Below are positions 13,690 to 28,720 of a DNA stretch of 64,000 nt, piece by piece. This DNA is from Hydractinia symbiolongicarpus. Lineage: Eukaryota; Cnidaria; Hydrozoa; Anthoathecata; Hydractiniidae. The notes under the pieces were generated by a model, which saw only the letters and a list, made by a program, of their open reading frames with translations, made no database searches and had not been told where the DNA came from. A program made the position numbers and the translations under genes. Numbering within the stretch: position 1 is the stretch's first letter; each line of letters starts with the position of its first letter. The DNA lies in the NCBI RefSeq assembly GCF_029227915.1, contig NC_079878.1:3722001-3786000 (forward strand). Reading direction: 5' to 3'.

Positions 13690-16600
13690 TCATTTCCCGA
13701 ACGATTTTTTAAATTATTATTTCACCACTAAAGCCCATGAGACTTGTAGTTTTTAAAAATGTTTTCATTTTTGATGAGACGCTTAATTAAAGAGGTTTAA
13801 TCGCCGGCAAACGAAAACCCGCGATTTCCCGTAAATCCCGGGCTTGGCCCGTATAGTCAAAAGTATACAAAGAAAGTACCCAGGGTGTAAACTCATTTCC
13901 CGAACGATTTTTTAAATTATTATTTCACCACTTAAGCCCATGAGACTTGTAGTTTTTAAAAATGTTTTCATTTTTGATGAGACGCTGAACAAAAGAAGTT
14001 TAATCGCCGGCAAAGGAAAACCCGCGACTTCCCGTAAATCCTGGACTCGGCCCGTATAGTCAAAAGTATACAAAGAAAGTACCCAGGGTGTAAACTCATT
14101 TCCCGAACGATTTTTTAAATTATTATTTCACCACTAAAGCCCATCAGACTTGTAGTTTTTAAAAATGTTTTCATTTTTGATGAGACGCTGAATAAAAGAA
14201 GTTTAATCGCCGGCAAACGAAAACCCGCGACTTCCCGCAAATCCCGGACTCGGCCCGTATAGTCAAAAGTATACAAAGAAAGTACCCAGGGTGTAAACTC
14301 ATTTCCCGAATGATTTTTTAAATTATTATTTCACCACTAAAGCCCATGAGACTTGTAGTTTTTAAAAATGTTTTCATTTTTGATGAGACGCTGAATAAAA
14401 GAAGTTTAATCGCCGGCAAACGAAAACCCGCGACTTCCCGTAAATCCCGGACTCGGCCCGTATAGTCAAAAGTATACAAAGAAAGTACCCAGGGTGTAAA
14501 CTCATTTCCCGAACGATTTTTCAAATTATTATTTCACCACTAAAGCCCATGAGACTTGTAGTTTTTAAAAATGTTTTCATTTTTGATGAGACGCTGAATA
14601 AAAGAAGTTTAATCGCCGGCAAACGAAAACCCGCGACTTCCCGCAAATCCCGGACTCGGCCCGTATAGTCAAAAGTATACAAAGAAAGTACCCAGGGTGT
14701 AAACTCATTACCCGAACGATTTTTTAAATTATTATTTCACCACTAAAGCCCATGAGACTTGTAGTTTTTAAAAATGTTTTCATTTTTGATGAGACGCTGA
14801 ATAAAAGAAGTTTAATCGCGGGCAAACGAAAACCCGCGACTTCCCGTAAATCCGGACTCGGCCCGTATAGTCAAAAGTATACAAAGAAGGTACCCATGGA
14901 GTAAACTCATTTCCCGAACGATTTTTTAAATTATTTTTTCACCACTAAAACGCATGAGACTTGTAGTTTTCAAAAATGTTTTCATTTTTGATGAGACGCT
15001 GAATAAAAGAAGTTTAATCGCCGGCAAACAAAAACCTGCAATTTCCCGTAAATCCCGGACTCGGCCCGTATAGTCAAAAGTATACAAAGAAAGTACCCAG
15101 GGTGTAAACGCATTTCCCGAACGATTTTTTAAATTATTATTTCACCACTAAAGCCCATGAGACTTGTAGTTTTTAAAAATGTTTTCATTTTTGATGAGAC
15201 GCTGAATAAAACAAGTTTAATCGCCGGCAAACGAAAACCCGCGACTTCCCGTAAATCCGGACTCGGCCCGTATAGTCAAAAGTATACAAAGAAAGTACCC
15301 AGGGAGTAAACTCATTTCCCGATCGATTTTTTAAATTATTTTTTCACCACTAAAACGCATGAGACTTGTAGTTTTCAAAAATGTTTTCATTTTTGGTGAG
15401 ACGCTGAATAAAAGAAGTTTAATCGCCGGCAAACGAAAACCTGCGATTTCCCGTAAATCCCGGACTTGGCCCGTATAGTCAAAAGTATACAAAGAAAGTA
15501 CCCAGGGTGTAAACGCATTTCCCGAACGATTTTTTAAATTATTATTTCACCACTAAAGCCCATGAGACTTGTAGTTTTTAAAAATGTTTTCATTTTTGAT
15601 GAGACGCTTAATTAAAGAGGTTTAATCGCCGGCAAACGAAAACCCGCGATTTCCCGTAAATCCCGGGCTTGGCCCGTATAGTCAAAAGTATACAAAGAAA
15701 GTACCCAGGGTGTAAACTCATTTCCCGAACGATTTTTTAAATTATTATTTCACCACTTAAGCCCATGAGACTTGTAGTTTTTAAAAATGTTTTCATTTTT
15801 GATGAGACGCTGAACAAAAGAAGTTTAATCGCCGGCAAAGGAAAACCCGCGACTTCCCGTAAATCCTGGACTCGGCCCGTATAGTCAAAAGTATACAAAG
15901 AAAGTACCCAGGGTGTAAACTCATTTCCCGAACGATTTTTTAAATTATTATTTCACCACTAAAGCCCATCAGACTTGTAGTTTTTAAAAATGTTTTCATT
16001 TTTGATGAGACGCTGAATAAAAGAAGTTTAATCGCCGGCAAACGAAAACCCGCGACTTCCCGCAAATCCCGGACTCGGCCCGTATAGTCAAAAGTATACA
16101 AAGAAAGTACCCAGGGTGTAAACTCATTTCCCGAATGATTTTTTAAATTATTATTTCACCACTAAAGCCCATGAGACTTGTAGTTTTTAAAAATGTTTTC
16201 ATTTTTGATGAGACGCTGAATAAAAGAAGTTTAATCGCCGGCAAACGAAAACCCGCGACTTCCCGTAAATCCCGGACTCGGCCCGTATAGTCAAAAGTAT
16301 ACAAAGAAAGTACCCAGGGTGTAAACTCATTTCCCGAACGATTTTTCAAATTATTATTTCACCACTAAAGCCCATGAGACTTGTAGTTTTTAAAAATGTT
16401 TTCATTTTTGATGAGACGCTGAATAAAAGAAGTTTAATCGCCGGCAAACGAAAACCCGCGACTTCCCGCAAATCCCGGACTCGGCCCGTATAGTCAAAAG
16501 TATACAAAGAAAGTACCCAGGGTGTAAACTCATTACCCGAACGATTTTTTAAATTATTATTTCACCACTAAAGCCCATGAGACTTGTAGTTTTTAAAAAT

Positions 16601-17340
16601 GTTTTCATTTTTGATGAGACGCTGAATAAAAGAAGTTTAATCGCGGGCAAACGAAAACCCGCGACTTCCCGTAAATCCGGACTCGGCCCGTATAGTCAAA
16701 AGTATACAAAGAAGGTACCCATGGAGTAAACTCATTTCCCGAACGATTTTTTAAATTATTTTTTCACCACTAAAACGCATGAGACTTGTAGTTTTCAAAA
16801 ATGTTTTCATTTTTGATGAGACGCTGAATAAAAGAAGTTTAATCGCCGGCAAACAAAAACCTGCAATTTCCCGTAAATCCCGGACTCGGCCCGTATAGTC
16901 AAAAGTATACAAAGAAAGTACCCAGGGTGTAAACGCATTTCCCGAACGATTTTTTAAATTATTATTTCACCACTAAAGCCCATGAGACTTGTAGTTTTTA
17001 AAAATGTTTTCATTTTTGATGAGACGCTGAATAAAACAAGTTTAATCGCCGGCAAACGAAAACCCGCGACTTCCCGTAAATCCGGACTCGGCCCGTATAG
17101 TCAAAAGTATACAAAGAAAGTACCCAGGGAGTAAACTCATTTCCCGATCGATTTTTTAAATTATTTTTTCACCACTAAAACGCATGAGACTTGTAGTTTT
17201 CAAAAATGTTTTCATTTTTGGTGAGACGCTGAATAAAAGAAGTTTAATCGCCGGCAAACGAAAACCTGCGATTTCCCGTAAATCCCGGACTTGGCCCGTA
17301 TAGTCAAAAGTATACAAAGAAAGTACCCAGGGTGTAAACG
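13690..17340. repeat. Tandem nine-monomer higher-order repeat, two copies (1825 bp)
   Basis: Copy 1 spans about 13690-15515 and copy 2 about 15515-17340. Shared rare changes include CCATCAGACTTG near 14142 and 15967, GATTTTTCAAATT near 14515 and 16340, TCATTACCCG near 14705 and 16531, and TCCCGATCGA near 15318 and 17143. The copies are nearly identical, implying recent amplification. Confidence 0.85.
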
Positions 17341-18170
17341 CATTTCCCGAACGATTTTTTAAATTATTATTTCACCACTAAAGCCCATGAGACTTGTAGT
17401 TTTTAAAAATGTTTTCATTTTTGATGAGACGCTGAATAAAAGAAGTTTAATCGCGGGCAAACGAAAACCCGCGACTTCCCGTAAATCCGGACTCGGCCCG
17501 TATAGTCAAAAGTATACAAAGAAGGTACCCATGGAGTAAACTCATTTCCCGAACGATTTTTTAAATTATTTTTTCACCACTAAAACGCATGAGACTTGTA
17601 GTTTTCAAACATGTTTTCATTTTTGATGAGACGCTGAATAAAAGAAGTTTAATCGCCGGCAAACAAAAACCTGCAATTTCCCGTAAATCCCGGACTCGGC
17701 CCGTATAGTCAAAAGTATACAAAGAAAGTACCCAGGGTGTAAACGCATTTCCCGAACGATTTTTTAAATTATTATTTCACCACTAAAGCCCATGAGACTT
17801 GTAGTTTTTAAAAATGTTTTCATTTTTGATGAGACGCTGAATAAAACAAGTTTAATCGCCGGCAAACGAAAACCCGCGACTTCCCGTAAATCCGGACTCG
17901 GCCCGTATAGTCAAAAGTATACAAAGAAAGTACCCAGGGAGTAAACTCATTTCCCGAACGATTTTTTAAATTATTTTTTCACCACTAAAACGCATGAGAC
18001 TTGTAGTTTTCAAAAATGTTTTCATTTTTGGTGAGACGCTGAATAAAAGAAGTTTAATCGCCGGCAAACGAAAACCTGCGATTTCCCGTAAATCCCGGAC
18101 TTGGCCCGTATAGTCAAAAGTATACAAAGAAAGTACCCAGGGAGTAAACTCATTTCCCGAACGATATTTT
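16560..18170. repeat. Four-monomer duplication (about 810 bp)
   Basis: The run bearing TCGCGGGCAAACG at 16641 recurs with the same variant at 17451, followed in both copies by GAAGGTACCCATGG and then an AACAAAAACCTGCAA monomer. The offset is four monomers. It extends the preceding nine-monomer repeat out of phase, as expected from unequal exchange. Confidence 0.75.
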
Positions 18171-19382
18171 AAATTATTATTTCACCACTAAAGCCCATGA
18201 GACTTGTAGTTTTTAAAAATGTTTTCATTTTTGATGAGACGCTGAATAAAAGAAGTTTAATCGCCGGCAAACGAAAACCCGCGACTTCCCGTAAATCCCG
18301 GACTCGGCCCGTATAGGCAAAAGTATACAAAGAAAGTACCCAGGGTGTAAACTCATTTCCCGAATGAGTTTTTAAATTATTATTTCACCACTAAAGGCCA
18401 TGAGACTTGTAGTTTTTAAAAATGTTTTCATATTTGATGAGACGCTGAATAAAAGAAGTTTGATCGCCGGCAAACGAAAACCCGCGACTTCCCGTAAATC
18501 CGGACTCGGCCCGTATAGTCAAAAGAATACAAAGAAAGTACCCAGGGAGTAAACTCATTTCCCGAACGATTTTTTAAATTATTATTTCACCACTAAAGCC
18601 CATGAGACTTGTGGTTTTTAAAAATTTTTTGATATTTGATGAGACGCTTAATAAAAGAAGTTTAATCACCGGCAAACGAAAACCCGCGACTTCCCGTAAA
18701 TCCGGACTCGGCCCGTATAGTCAAAAGAATACAAAGAAAGTACCCAGGGAGTAAACTCATTTCCCGAACGATTTTTTAAATTATTTTTTCACCACTAAAA
18801 CGCATGAGACTTGTAGTTTTCAAAAATGTTCTCATTCTTGATGAGACACTGAATAAAAGAAGTTTAATCGCCGGCAAACGAAAAACTGCGATTTCCCGTA
18901 AATCCCGGACTCGGCCCGTATAGTCAAAAGTATACAAAGAAAGTACCCAGGGTGTAAACGCATTTCCCAAACGATTTTTTAAATTATTATTTCACCACTA
19001 AAGCCCATGAGAATTGTAGTTTTTAAAAATGTTTTCATTTTTGATGAGACGCTGAATAAAAGAAGTTTAATCGCCCTCAAACGAAAACCCGCGACTTCCC
19101 GTAAATCCCGGACTCGGCCCGTATAGTCAAAAGTATACAAAGAAATACCCAGGGTGTAAACTCATTTCCCAAACGATTTTTTAAATTATTTTTTCACCAC
19201 TAAAGCCCATGAGACTGGTAGTTTTTAAAAATGTTTTCATTTTTGATGAGACGCTGAATAAAACAAGTTTAATCGCCGGCAAACGAAAACCCGCGACTTC
19301 CCGTAAATCCGGACTCGGCCCGTATAGTCAAAAGTATACAAAGAAAGTACCCAGGGAGTAAACTCATTTCCCGAACGATTTT
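18148..19382. repeat. Long-range duplicated block, copy 2 (offset 13166 bp)
   Basis: Counterpart of 4980-6216 with the same succession of private variants, including the GACTGGTAG change at about 19212. It diverges after about 19382, where copy 1 enters a T-rich linker and this copy has TTATTATTT. Confidence 0.85.
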
Positions 19383-20227
19383 TTAAATTATTATTTCACC
19401 ACTAAAGCCCATGAGACTTGTAGTTTTTAAAAATGTTTTCATTTTTGATGAGACGCTGAATAAAAGAAGTTTAATCGCCGGCAAACGAAAACCCGCGACT
19501 TCCCGTAAATCCCGGACTCGGCCCGTATAGGCAAAAGTATACAAAGAAAGTACCCAGGGTGTAAACTCATTTCCCGAACGATTTTTTAAATTATTATTTC
19601 ACCACTAAAGGCCATGAGACTTGTAGTTTTTAAAAATGTTTTCATATTTGATGAGACGCTGAATAAAAGAAGTTTAATCGCCGGCAAACGAAAACCCGCG
19701 ACTTCCCGTAAATCCAGACTCGGCCCGTATAGTCAAAAGAATACAAAGAAAGTACCCAGGGAGTAAACTCATTTCCCGAACGATTTTTTAAATTATTTTT
19801 TCACCACTAAAATGCATGAGACTTGTAGTTTTCAGAAATGTTTTCATTTTTGATGAGACGCTTAATGAAAGAGGTTTAATCACCGGCAAACGAAATCCCG
19901 CGATTTCCCGTAAATCCCGGGCATGGCCCGTATAGTCGAATGTATACAAAGAAAGTACCCAGGGAGTAAACTCATTTCACAAACGACTTTTTTAATTTTT
20001 GTTTTTACCACTAAAACGCATGAGACTTGTATTTTTCAAAAATGGTTTCATTTTTGATGAGACGCTTAATGAAAGAGGTTTAATCGCCGGCAAACGAAAA
20101 CCCGCCATTTCCCGTAAACCCCGGACTCGGCCCGCATAGTCAAAAGTATACAAAGAAAGTACCCAGGGAGTAAACTCATTTCCCGAACGATTTTTTAAAT
20201 TATTATTTCACCACTAAAGCCCATGAG

Positions 20228-23200
20228 ACTTGTAGTTTTTAAAAATGTTTTCATTTTTGATGAGACGCTGAATAAAAGAAGTTTAATCGCCGGCAAACGA
20301 AAACCCGCGACTTCCCGTAAATCCGGACTCGGCCCGTATAGTCAAAAGAATACAAAGAAAGTACCCAGGGAGTAAACTCATTTCCCGAACGATTTTTTAA
20401 ATTATTTTTTCACCACTAAAACGCATGAGACTTGTAGTTTTCAGAAATGTTTTCATTTTTGATGAGACGCTTAATGAAAGTGGTTTAATCGCCGGCAAAC
20501 GAAAACCCGCAATTTCCCGTAAATCCCGGGCTTGGCCCGTATAGTCGAATGTATCCAAAGAAAGTACCCTGTGAGTAAACTCATTTCCAAAACGATTTTT
20601 TAAATTATCTTTTCACCACTAAAACGCATGAGACTTGCAGTTTTCAAAAATGTTTTCATTTTTGATGAGACGCTGAATAAAAGAAGTTTAATCGCCGGCA
20701 AACGAAAACCCGCGACTTCCCGTAAATCCGGACTCGGCCCGTATAGTCAAAAGAATACAAAGAAAGTACCCAGGGAGTAAACTCATTCCCCGAACGATTT
20801 TTTAAATTATTTTTTCACCACTAAAACGCATGAGACTTCTAGTTTTTAAAAATGTTTTCATATTTGATGAGACGCTGAATAAAAGAAGTTTAATCGCCGG
20901 CAAACGAAAACCCGCGACTTCCCGTAAATCCGGACTCGGCCCGTATAGTCAAAAGATTACAAAGAAAGTACCCAGGGAGTAAACTCATTTCCCGAACGAT
21001 TTTTTAAATTATTTTATCACCACTAAAACGCATGAGACTTGTAGTTTTCAGAAATGTTTTCATTTTTGATGAGACGCTTAATGAAAGAGGTTTAATCACC
21101 GGCAAACGAAATCCCGCGATTTCCCGTAAATCCCGGGCATGGCCCGTACAGTCGAATGTATACAAAGAAAGTACCCAGGGAGTAAACTCATTTCCCAAAC
21201 GATTTTTTAATATTTTTTTTTACCACTAAAACGCATGAGACTTGTAGTTTTCAAAAATGTTTTCATTTTTGATGAGACGCTTAATGAAAGAGGTTTAATC
21301 GCCGGCAAACGAAAACCCGCCATTTCCCGTAAACCCCGGACTCGGCCCGCATAGTCAAAAGTATACAAAGAAAGTACCCAGGGAGTAAACACATTTCCAA
21401 AACGATTTTTTAAATTATCTTTTCACCACTAAAACGCATGAGACTTGCAGTTTTCAAAAATGTTTTCATTTTTGATGAGACGCTGAATAAAAGAATTTAA
21501 TCGCCAGCAAACGAAAACCCGCGACTTCCCGTAAATCCGGACTCGGCCCGTATAGTCAAAAGAATACAAAGAAAGTACCCAGGGAGTAAACTCATTTCCC
21601 GAACGATTTTTTAAATTATTTTTTCACCACTAAAACGCATGAGACTTGTAGTTTTCAGAAATGTTTTCATTTTTGATGAGACGCTTAATAAAAGTGGTTT
21701 AATCGCCGGCAAACGAAAACCCGCGACTTCCCGTAAATCCGGATTCGGCCCGTATAGTCAAAAGATTACAAAGAAAGTACCCAGGGAGTAAACTCATTTC
21801 CCGAACGATTTTTTAAATTATTTTTTCACCACTAAAACCCATGAGACTTGTACTTTTCAGAAATGTTTTCATTTTTGATGAGACGCTTAATGAAAGAGGT
21901 TTAATCACCGGCAAACGAAATCCCGCGATTTCCCGTAAATCCCGGGCATGGCCCGTATAGTCGAATGTATAGAAAGAAAGTACCCAGGGAGTAAACTCAT
22001 TTCCCAAACGATTTTTTTAATTTTTTTTTTACCACTAAAACGCATGAGACTTGTAGTTTTCAAAAATGGTTTCATTTTTGATGAGACGCTTAATGAAAGA
22101 GGTTTAATCGCCGGCAAACGAAAACCCGCCATTTCCCGTAAACCCCGGACTCGGCCCGCATAGTCAAAAGTATACAAAGAAAGTACCCAGGGAGTAAACT
22201 CATTTCCCGAACGATTTTTTAAATTATTATTTCACCACTAAAGCCCATGAGACTTGTAGTTTTTAAAAATGTTTTCATTTTTGATGAGACGCTGAATAAA
22301 AGAAGTTTAATCGCCGGCAAACGAAAACCCGCGACTTCCCGTAAATCCGGACTCGGCCCGTATAGTCAAAAGAATACAAAGAAAGTACCCAGGGAGTAAA
22401 CTCATTTCCCGAACGATTTTTTAAATTATTTTTTCACCACTAAAACGCATGAGACTTGTAGTTTTCAGAAATGTTTTCATTTTTGATGAGACGCTTAATG
22501 AAAGTGGTTTAATCGCCGGCAAACGAAAACCCGCAATTTCCCGTAAATCCCGGGCTTGGCCCGTATAGTCGAATGTATCCAAAGAAAGTACCCTGTGAGT
22601 AAACTCATTTCCAAAACGATTTTTTAAATTATCTTTTCACCACTAAAACGCATGAGACTTGCAGTTTTCAAAAATGTTTTCATTTTTGATGAGACGCTGA
22701 ATAAAAGAAGTTTAATCGCCGGCAAACGAAAACCCGCGACTTCCCGTAAATCCGGACTCGGCCCGTATAGTCAAAAGAATACAAAGAAAGTACCCAGGGA
22801 GTAAACTCATTCCCCGAACGATTTTTTAAATTATTTTTTCACCACTAAAACGCATGAGACTTGTAGTTTTTAAAAATGTTTTCATATTTGATGAGACGCT
22901 GAATAAAAGAAGTTTAATCGCCGGCAAACGAAAACCCGCGACTTCCCGTAAATCCGGACTCGGCCCGTATAGTCAAAAGAATACAAAGAAAGTACCCAGG
23001 GAGTAAACTCATTTTCCGAACGATTTTTTAAATTATTTTTTCACCACTAAAACGCATGAGACTTGTAGTTTTCAGAAATGTTTTCATTTTTGATGAGACG
23101 CTTAATGAAAGTGGTTTAATCGCCGGCAAACGAAAACCCGCAATTTCCCGTAAATCCCGGGCTTGGCCCGTATAGTCGAATGTATCCAAAGAAAGTACCC

Positions 23201-26200
23201 TGTGAGTAAACTCATTTCCAAAACGATTTTTTAAATTATCTTTTCACCACTAAAACGCATGAGACTTGCAGTTTTCAAAAATGTTTTCATTTTTGATGAG
23301 ACGCTGAATAAAAGAAGTTTAATCGCCGGCAAACGAAAACCCGCGACTTCCCGTAAATCCGGACTCGGCCCGTATAGTCAAAAGAATACAAAGAAAGTAC
23401 CCAGGGAGTAAACTCATTCCCCGAACGATTTTTTAAATTATTTTTTCACCACTAAAACGCATGAGACTTCTAGTTTTTAAAAATGTTTTCATATTTGATG
23501 AGACGCTGAATAAAAGAAGTTTAATCGCCGGCAAACGAAAACCCGCGACTTCCCGTAAATCCGGACTCGGCCCGTATAGTCAAAAGATTACAAAGAAAGT
23601 ACCCAGGGAGTAAACTCATTTCCCGAACGATTTTTTAAATTATTTTATCACCACTAAAACGCATGAGACTTGTAGTTTTCAGAAATGTTTTCATTTTTGA
23701 TGAGACGCTTAATGAAAGAGGTTTAATCACCGGCAAACGAAATCCCGCGATTTCCCGTAAATCCCGGGCATGGCCCGTACAGTCGAATGTATACAAAGAA
23801 AGTACCCAGGGAGTAAACTCATTTCCCAAACGATTTTTTAATTTTTTTTTTTACCACTAAAACGCATGAGACTTGTAGTTTTCAAAAATGTTTTCATTTT
23901 TGATGAGACGCTTAATGAAAGAGGTTTAATCGCCGGCAAACGAAAACCCGCCATTTCCCGTAAACCCCGGACTCGGCCCGCATAGTCAAAAGTATACAAA
24001 GAAAGTACCCAGGGAGTAAACTCATTTCCAAAACGATTTTTTAAATTATCTTTTCACCACTAAAACGCATGAGACTTGCAGTTTTCAAAAATGTTTTCAT
24101 TTTTGATGAGACGCTGAATAAAAGAATTTAATCGCCAGCAAACGAAAACCCGCGACTTCCCGTAAATCCGGACTCGGCCCGTATAGTCAAAAGAATACAA
24201 AGAAAGTACCCAGGGAGTAAACTCATTTCCCGAACGATTTTTTAAATTATTTTTTCACCACTAAAACGCATGAGACTTGTAGTTTTCAGAAATGTTTTCA
24301 TTTTTGATGAGACGATTAATAAAAGTGGTTTAATCGCCGGCAAACGAAAACCCGCGACTTCCCGTAAATCCGGATTCGGCCCGTATAGTCAAAAGATTAC
24401 AAAGAAAGTACCCAGGGAGTAAACTCATTTCCCGAACGATTTTTTAAATTATTTTTTCACCACTAAAACCCATGAGACTTGTACTTTTCAGAAATGTTTT
24501 CATTTTTGATGAGACGCTTAATGAAAGAGGTTTAATCACCGGCAAACGAAATCCCGCGATTTCCCGTAAATCCCGGGCATGGCCCGTATAGTCGAATGTA
24601 TACAAAGAAAGTACCCAGGGAGTAAACTCATTTCCCAAACGATTTTTTTAATTTTTTTTTTACCACTAAAACGCATGAGACTTGTAGTTTTCAAAAATGG
24701 TTTCATTTTTGATGAGACCCTTAATGAAAGAGGTTTAATCGCCGGCAAACGAAAACCCGCCATTTCCCGTAAACCCCGGACTCGGCCCGCATAGTCAAAA
24801 GTATACAAAGAAAGTACCCAGGGAGTAAACTCATTTCCCGAACGATTTTTTAAATTATTATTTCACCACTAAAGCCCATGAGACTTGTAGTTTTTAAAAA
24901 TGTTTTCATTTTTGATGAGACGCTGAATAAAAGAAGTTTAATCGCCGGCAAACGAAAACCCGCGACTTCCCGTAAATCCGGACTCGGCCCGTATAGTCAA
25001 AAGAATACAAAGAAAGTACCCAGGGTGTAAACTCATTTCCCGAACGATTTTTTAAATTATTTTTTCACCACTAAAACGCATGAGACTTGTAGTTTTCAGA
25101 AATGTTTTCATTTTTGATGAGACGCTTAATGAAAGTGGTTTAATCGCCGGCAAACGAAAACCTGCAATTTCCCGTAAATCCCGGGCTTGGCCCGTATAGT
25201 CGAATGTATCCAAAGAAAGTACCCTGTGAGTAAACTCATTTCCAAAACGATTTTTTAAATTATCTTTTCACCACTAAAACGCATGAGACTTGCAGTTTTC
25301 AAAAATGTTTTCATTTTTGATGAGACGCTGAATAAAAGAAGTTTAATCGCCGGCAAACGAAAACCCGCGACTTCCCGTAAATCCGGACTCGGCCCGTATA
25401 GTCAAAAGAATACAAAGAAAGTACCCAGGGAGTAAACTCATTCCCCGAACGATTTTTTAAATTATTTTTTCACCACTAAAACGCATGAGACTTGTAGTTT
25501 TTAAAAATGTTTTCATATTTGATGAGACGCTGAATAAAAGAAGTTTAATCGCCGGCAAACGAAAACCCGCGACTTCCCGTAAATCCGGACTCGGCCCGTA
25601 TAGTCAAAAGAATACAAAGAAAGTACCCAGGGAGTAAACTCATTTCCCGAACGATTTTTTAAATTATTTTTTCACCACTAAAACGCATGAGACTTGTAGT
25701 TTTCAGAAATGTTTTCATTTTTGATGAGACGCTTAATGAAAGTGGTTTAATCGCCGGCAAACGAAAACCCGCAATTTCCCGTAAATCCCGGGCTTGGCCC
25801 GTATAGTCGAATGTATCCAAAGAAAGTACCCTGTGAGTAAACTCATTTCCAAAACGATTTTTTAAATTATCTTTTTACCACTAAAACGCATGAGACTTGC
25901 AGTTTTCAAAAATGTTTTCATTTTTGATGAGACGCTGAATAAAAGAAGTTTAATCGCCGGCAAACGAAAACCCGCGACTTCCCGTAAATCCGGACTCGGC
26001 CCGTATAGTCAAAAGAATACAAAGAAAGTACCCAGGGAGTAAACTCATTCCCCGAAGGATTTTTTAAATTATTTTTTCACCACTAAAACGCATGAGACTT
26101 CTAGTTTTTAAAAATGTTTTCATATTTGATGAGACGCTGAATAAAAGAAGTTTAATCGCCGGCAAACGAAAACCCGCGACTTCCCGTAAATCCGGACTCG

Positions 26201-28720
26201 GCCCGTATAGTCAAAAGATTACAAAGAAAGTACCCAGGGAGTAAACTCATTTCCCGAACGATTTTTTAAATTATTTTATCACCACTAAAACGCATGAGAC
26301 TTGTAGTTTTCAGAAATGTTTTCATTTTTGATGAGACGCTTAATGAAAGAGGTTTAATCACCGGCAAACGAAATCCCGCGATTTCCCGTAAATCCCGGGC
26401 ATGGCCCGTACAGTCGAATGTATACAAAGAAAGTACCCAGGGAGTAAACTCATTTCCCAAACGATTTTTTAATTTTTTTTTTTACCACTAAAACGCATGA
26501 GACTTGTAGTTTTCAAAAATGTTTTCATTTTTGATGAGACGCTTAATGAAAGAGGTTTAATCGCCGGCAAACGAAAACCCGCCATTTCCCGTAAACCCCG
26601 GACTCGGCCCGCATAGTCAAAAGTATACAAAGAAAGTACCCAGGGAGTAAACTCATTTCCAAAACGATTTTTTAAATTATCTTTTCACCACTAAAACGCA
26701 TGAGACTTGCAGTTTTCAAAAATGTTTTCATTTTTGATGAGACGCTGAATAAAAGAATTTAATCGCCAGCAAACGAAAACCCGCGACTTCCCGTAAATCC
26801 GGACTCGGCCCGTATAGTCAAAAGAATACAAAGAAAGTACCCAGGGAGTAAACTCATTTCCCGAACGATTTTTTAAATTATTTTTTCACCACTAAAACGC
26901 ATGAGACTTGTAGTTTTCAGAAATGTTTTCATTTTTGATGAGACGATTAATAAAAGTGGTTTAATCGCCGGCAAACGAAAACCCGCGACTTCCCGTAAAT
27001 CCGGATTCGGCCCGTATAGTCAAAAGATTACAAAGAAAGTACCCAGGGAGTAAACTCATTTCCCGAACGATTTTTTAAATTATTTTTTCACCACTAAAAC
27101 CCATGAGACTTGTACTTTTCAGAAATGTTTTCATTTTTGATGAGACGCTTAATGAAAGAGGTTTAATCACCGGCAAACGAAATCCCGCGATTTCCCGTAA
27201 ATCCCGGGCATGGCCCGTATAGTCGAATGTATACAAAGAAAGTACCCAGGGAGTAAACTCATTTCCCAAACGATTTTTTTAATTTTTTTTTTACCACTAA
27301 AACGCATGAGACTTGTAGTTTTCAAAAATGGTTTCATTTTTGATGAGACCCTTAATGAAAGAGGTTTAATCGCCGGCAAACGAAAACCCGCCATTTCCCG
27401 TAAACCCCGGACTCGGCCCGCATAGTCAAAAGTATACAAAGAAAGTACCCAGGGAGTAAACTCATTTCCCGAACGATTTTTTAAATTATTATTTCACCAC
27501 TAAAGCCCATGAGACTTGTAGTTTTTAAAAATGTTTTCATTTTTGATGAGACGCTGAATAAAAGAAGTTTAATCGCCGGCAAACGAAAACCCGCGACTTC
27601 CCGTAAATCCGGACTCGGCCCGTATAGTCAAAAGAATACAAAGAAAGTACCCAGGGTGTAAACTCATTTCCCGAACGATTTTTTAAATTATTTTTTCACC
27701 ACTAAAACGCATGAGACTTGTAGTTTTCAGAAATGTTTTCATTTTTGATGAGACGCTTAATGAAAGTGGTTTAATCGCCGGCAAACGAAAACCTGCAATT
27801 TCCCGTAAATCCCGGGCTTGGCCCGTATAGTCGAATGTATCCAAAGAAAGTACCCTGTGAGTAAACTCATTTCCAAAACGATTTTTTAAATTATCTTTTC
27901 ACCACTAAAACGCATGAGACTTGCAGTTTTCAAAAATGTTTTCATTTTTGATGAGACGCTGAATAAAAGAAGTTTAATCGCCGGCAAACGAAAACCCGCG
28001 ACTTCCCGTAAATCCGGACTCGGCCCGTATAGTCAAAAGAATACAAAGAAAGTACCCAGGGAGTAAACTCATTCCCCGAACGATTTTTTAAATTATTTTT
28101 TCACCACTAAAACGCATGAGACTTGTAGTTTTTAAAAATGTTTTCATATTTGATGAGACGCTGAATAAAAGAAGTTTAATCGCCGGCAAACGAAAACCCG
28201 CGACTTCCCGTAAATCCGGACTCGGCCCGTATAGTCAAAAGAATACAAAGAAAGTACCCAGGGAGTAAACTCATTTCCCGAACGATTTTTTAAATTATTT
28301 TTTCACCACTAAAACGCATGAGACTTGTAGTTTTCAGAAATGTTTTCATTTTTGATGAGACGCTTAATGAAAGTGGTTTAATCGCCGGCAAACGAAAACC
28401 CGCAATTTCCCGTAAATCCCGGGCTTGGCCCGTATAGTCGAATGTATCCAAAGAAAGTACCCTGTGAGTAAACTCATTTCCAAAACGATTTTTTAAATTA
28501 TCTTTTTACCACTAAAACGCATGAGACTTGCAGTTTTCAAAAATGTTTTCATTTTTGATGAGACGCTGAATAAAAGAAGTTTAATCGCCGGCAAACGAAA
28601 ACCCGCGACTTCCCGTAAATCCGGACTCGGCCCGTATAGTCAAAAGAATACAAAGAAAGTACCCAGGGAGTAAACTCATTCCCCGAAGGATTTTTTAAAT
28701 TATTTTTTCACCACTAAAAC
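20228..28720. repeat. Thirteen-monomer higher-order repeat, three copies (2631 bp)
   Basis: Copies lie at about 20228-22858, 22859-25489 and 25490-28120, plus a partial fourth to about 28720. The 2631-bp offset is exact between corresponding points, for example 21004, 23635 and 26266, or 21813, 24444 and 27075. Private variants repeat with it, such as AAAGAATTTAATCGCCAGC, TTATTTTATCACC, CATTCCCCG and GTATCCAAAG. Copies 2 and 3 share changes absent from copy 1 (GAGACGATTAAT and GAGACCCTTAAT), so they are the more recent pair. Confidence 0.92.
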
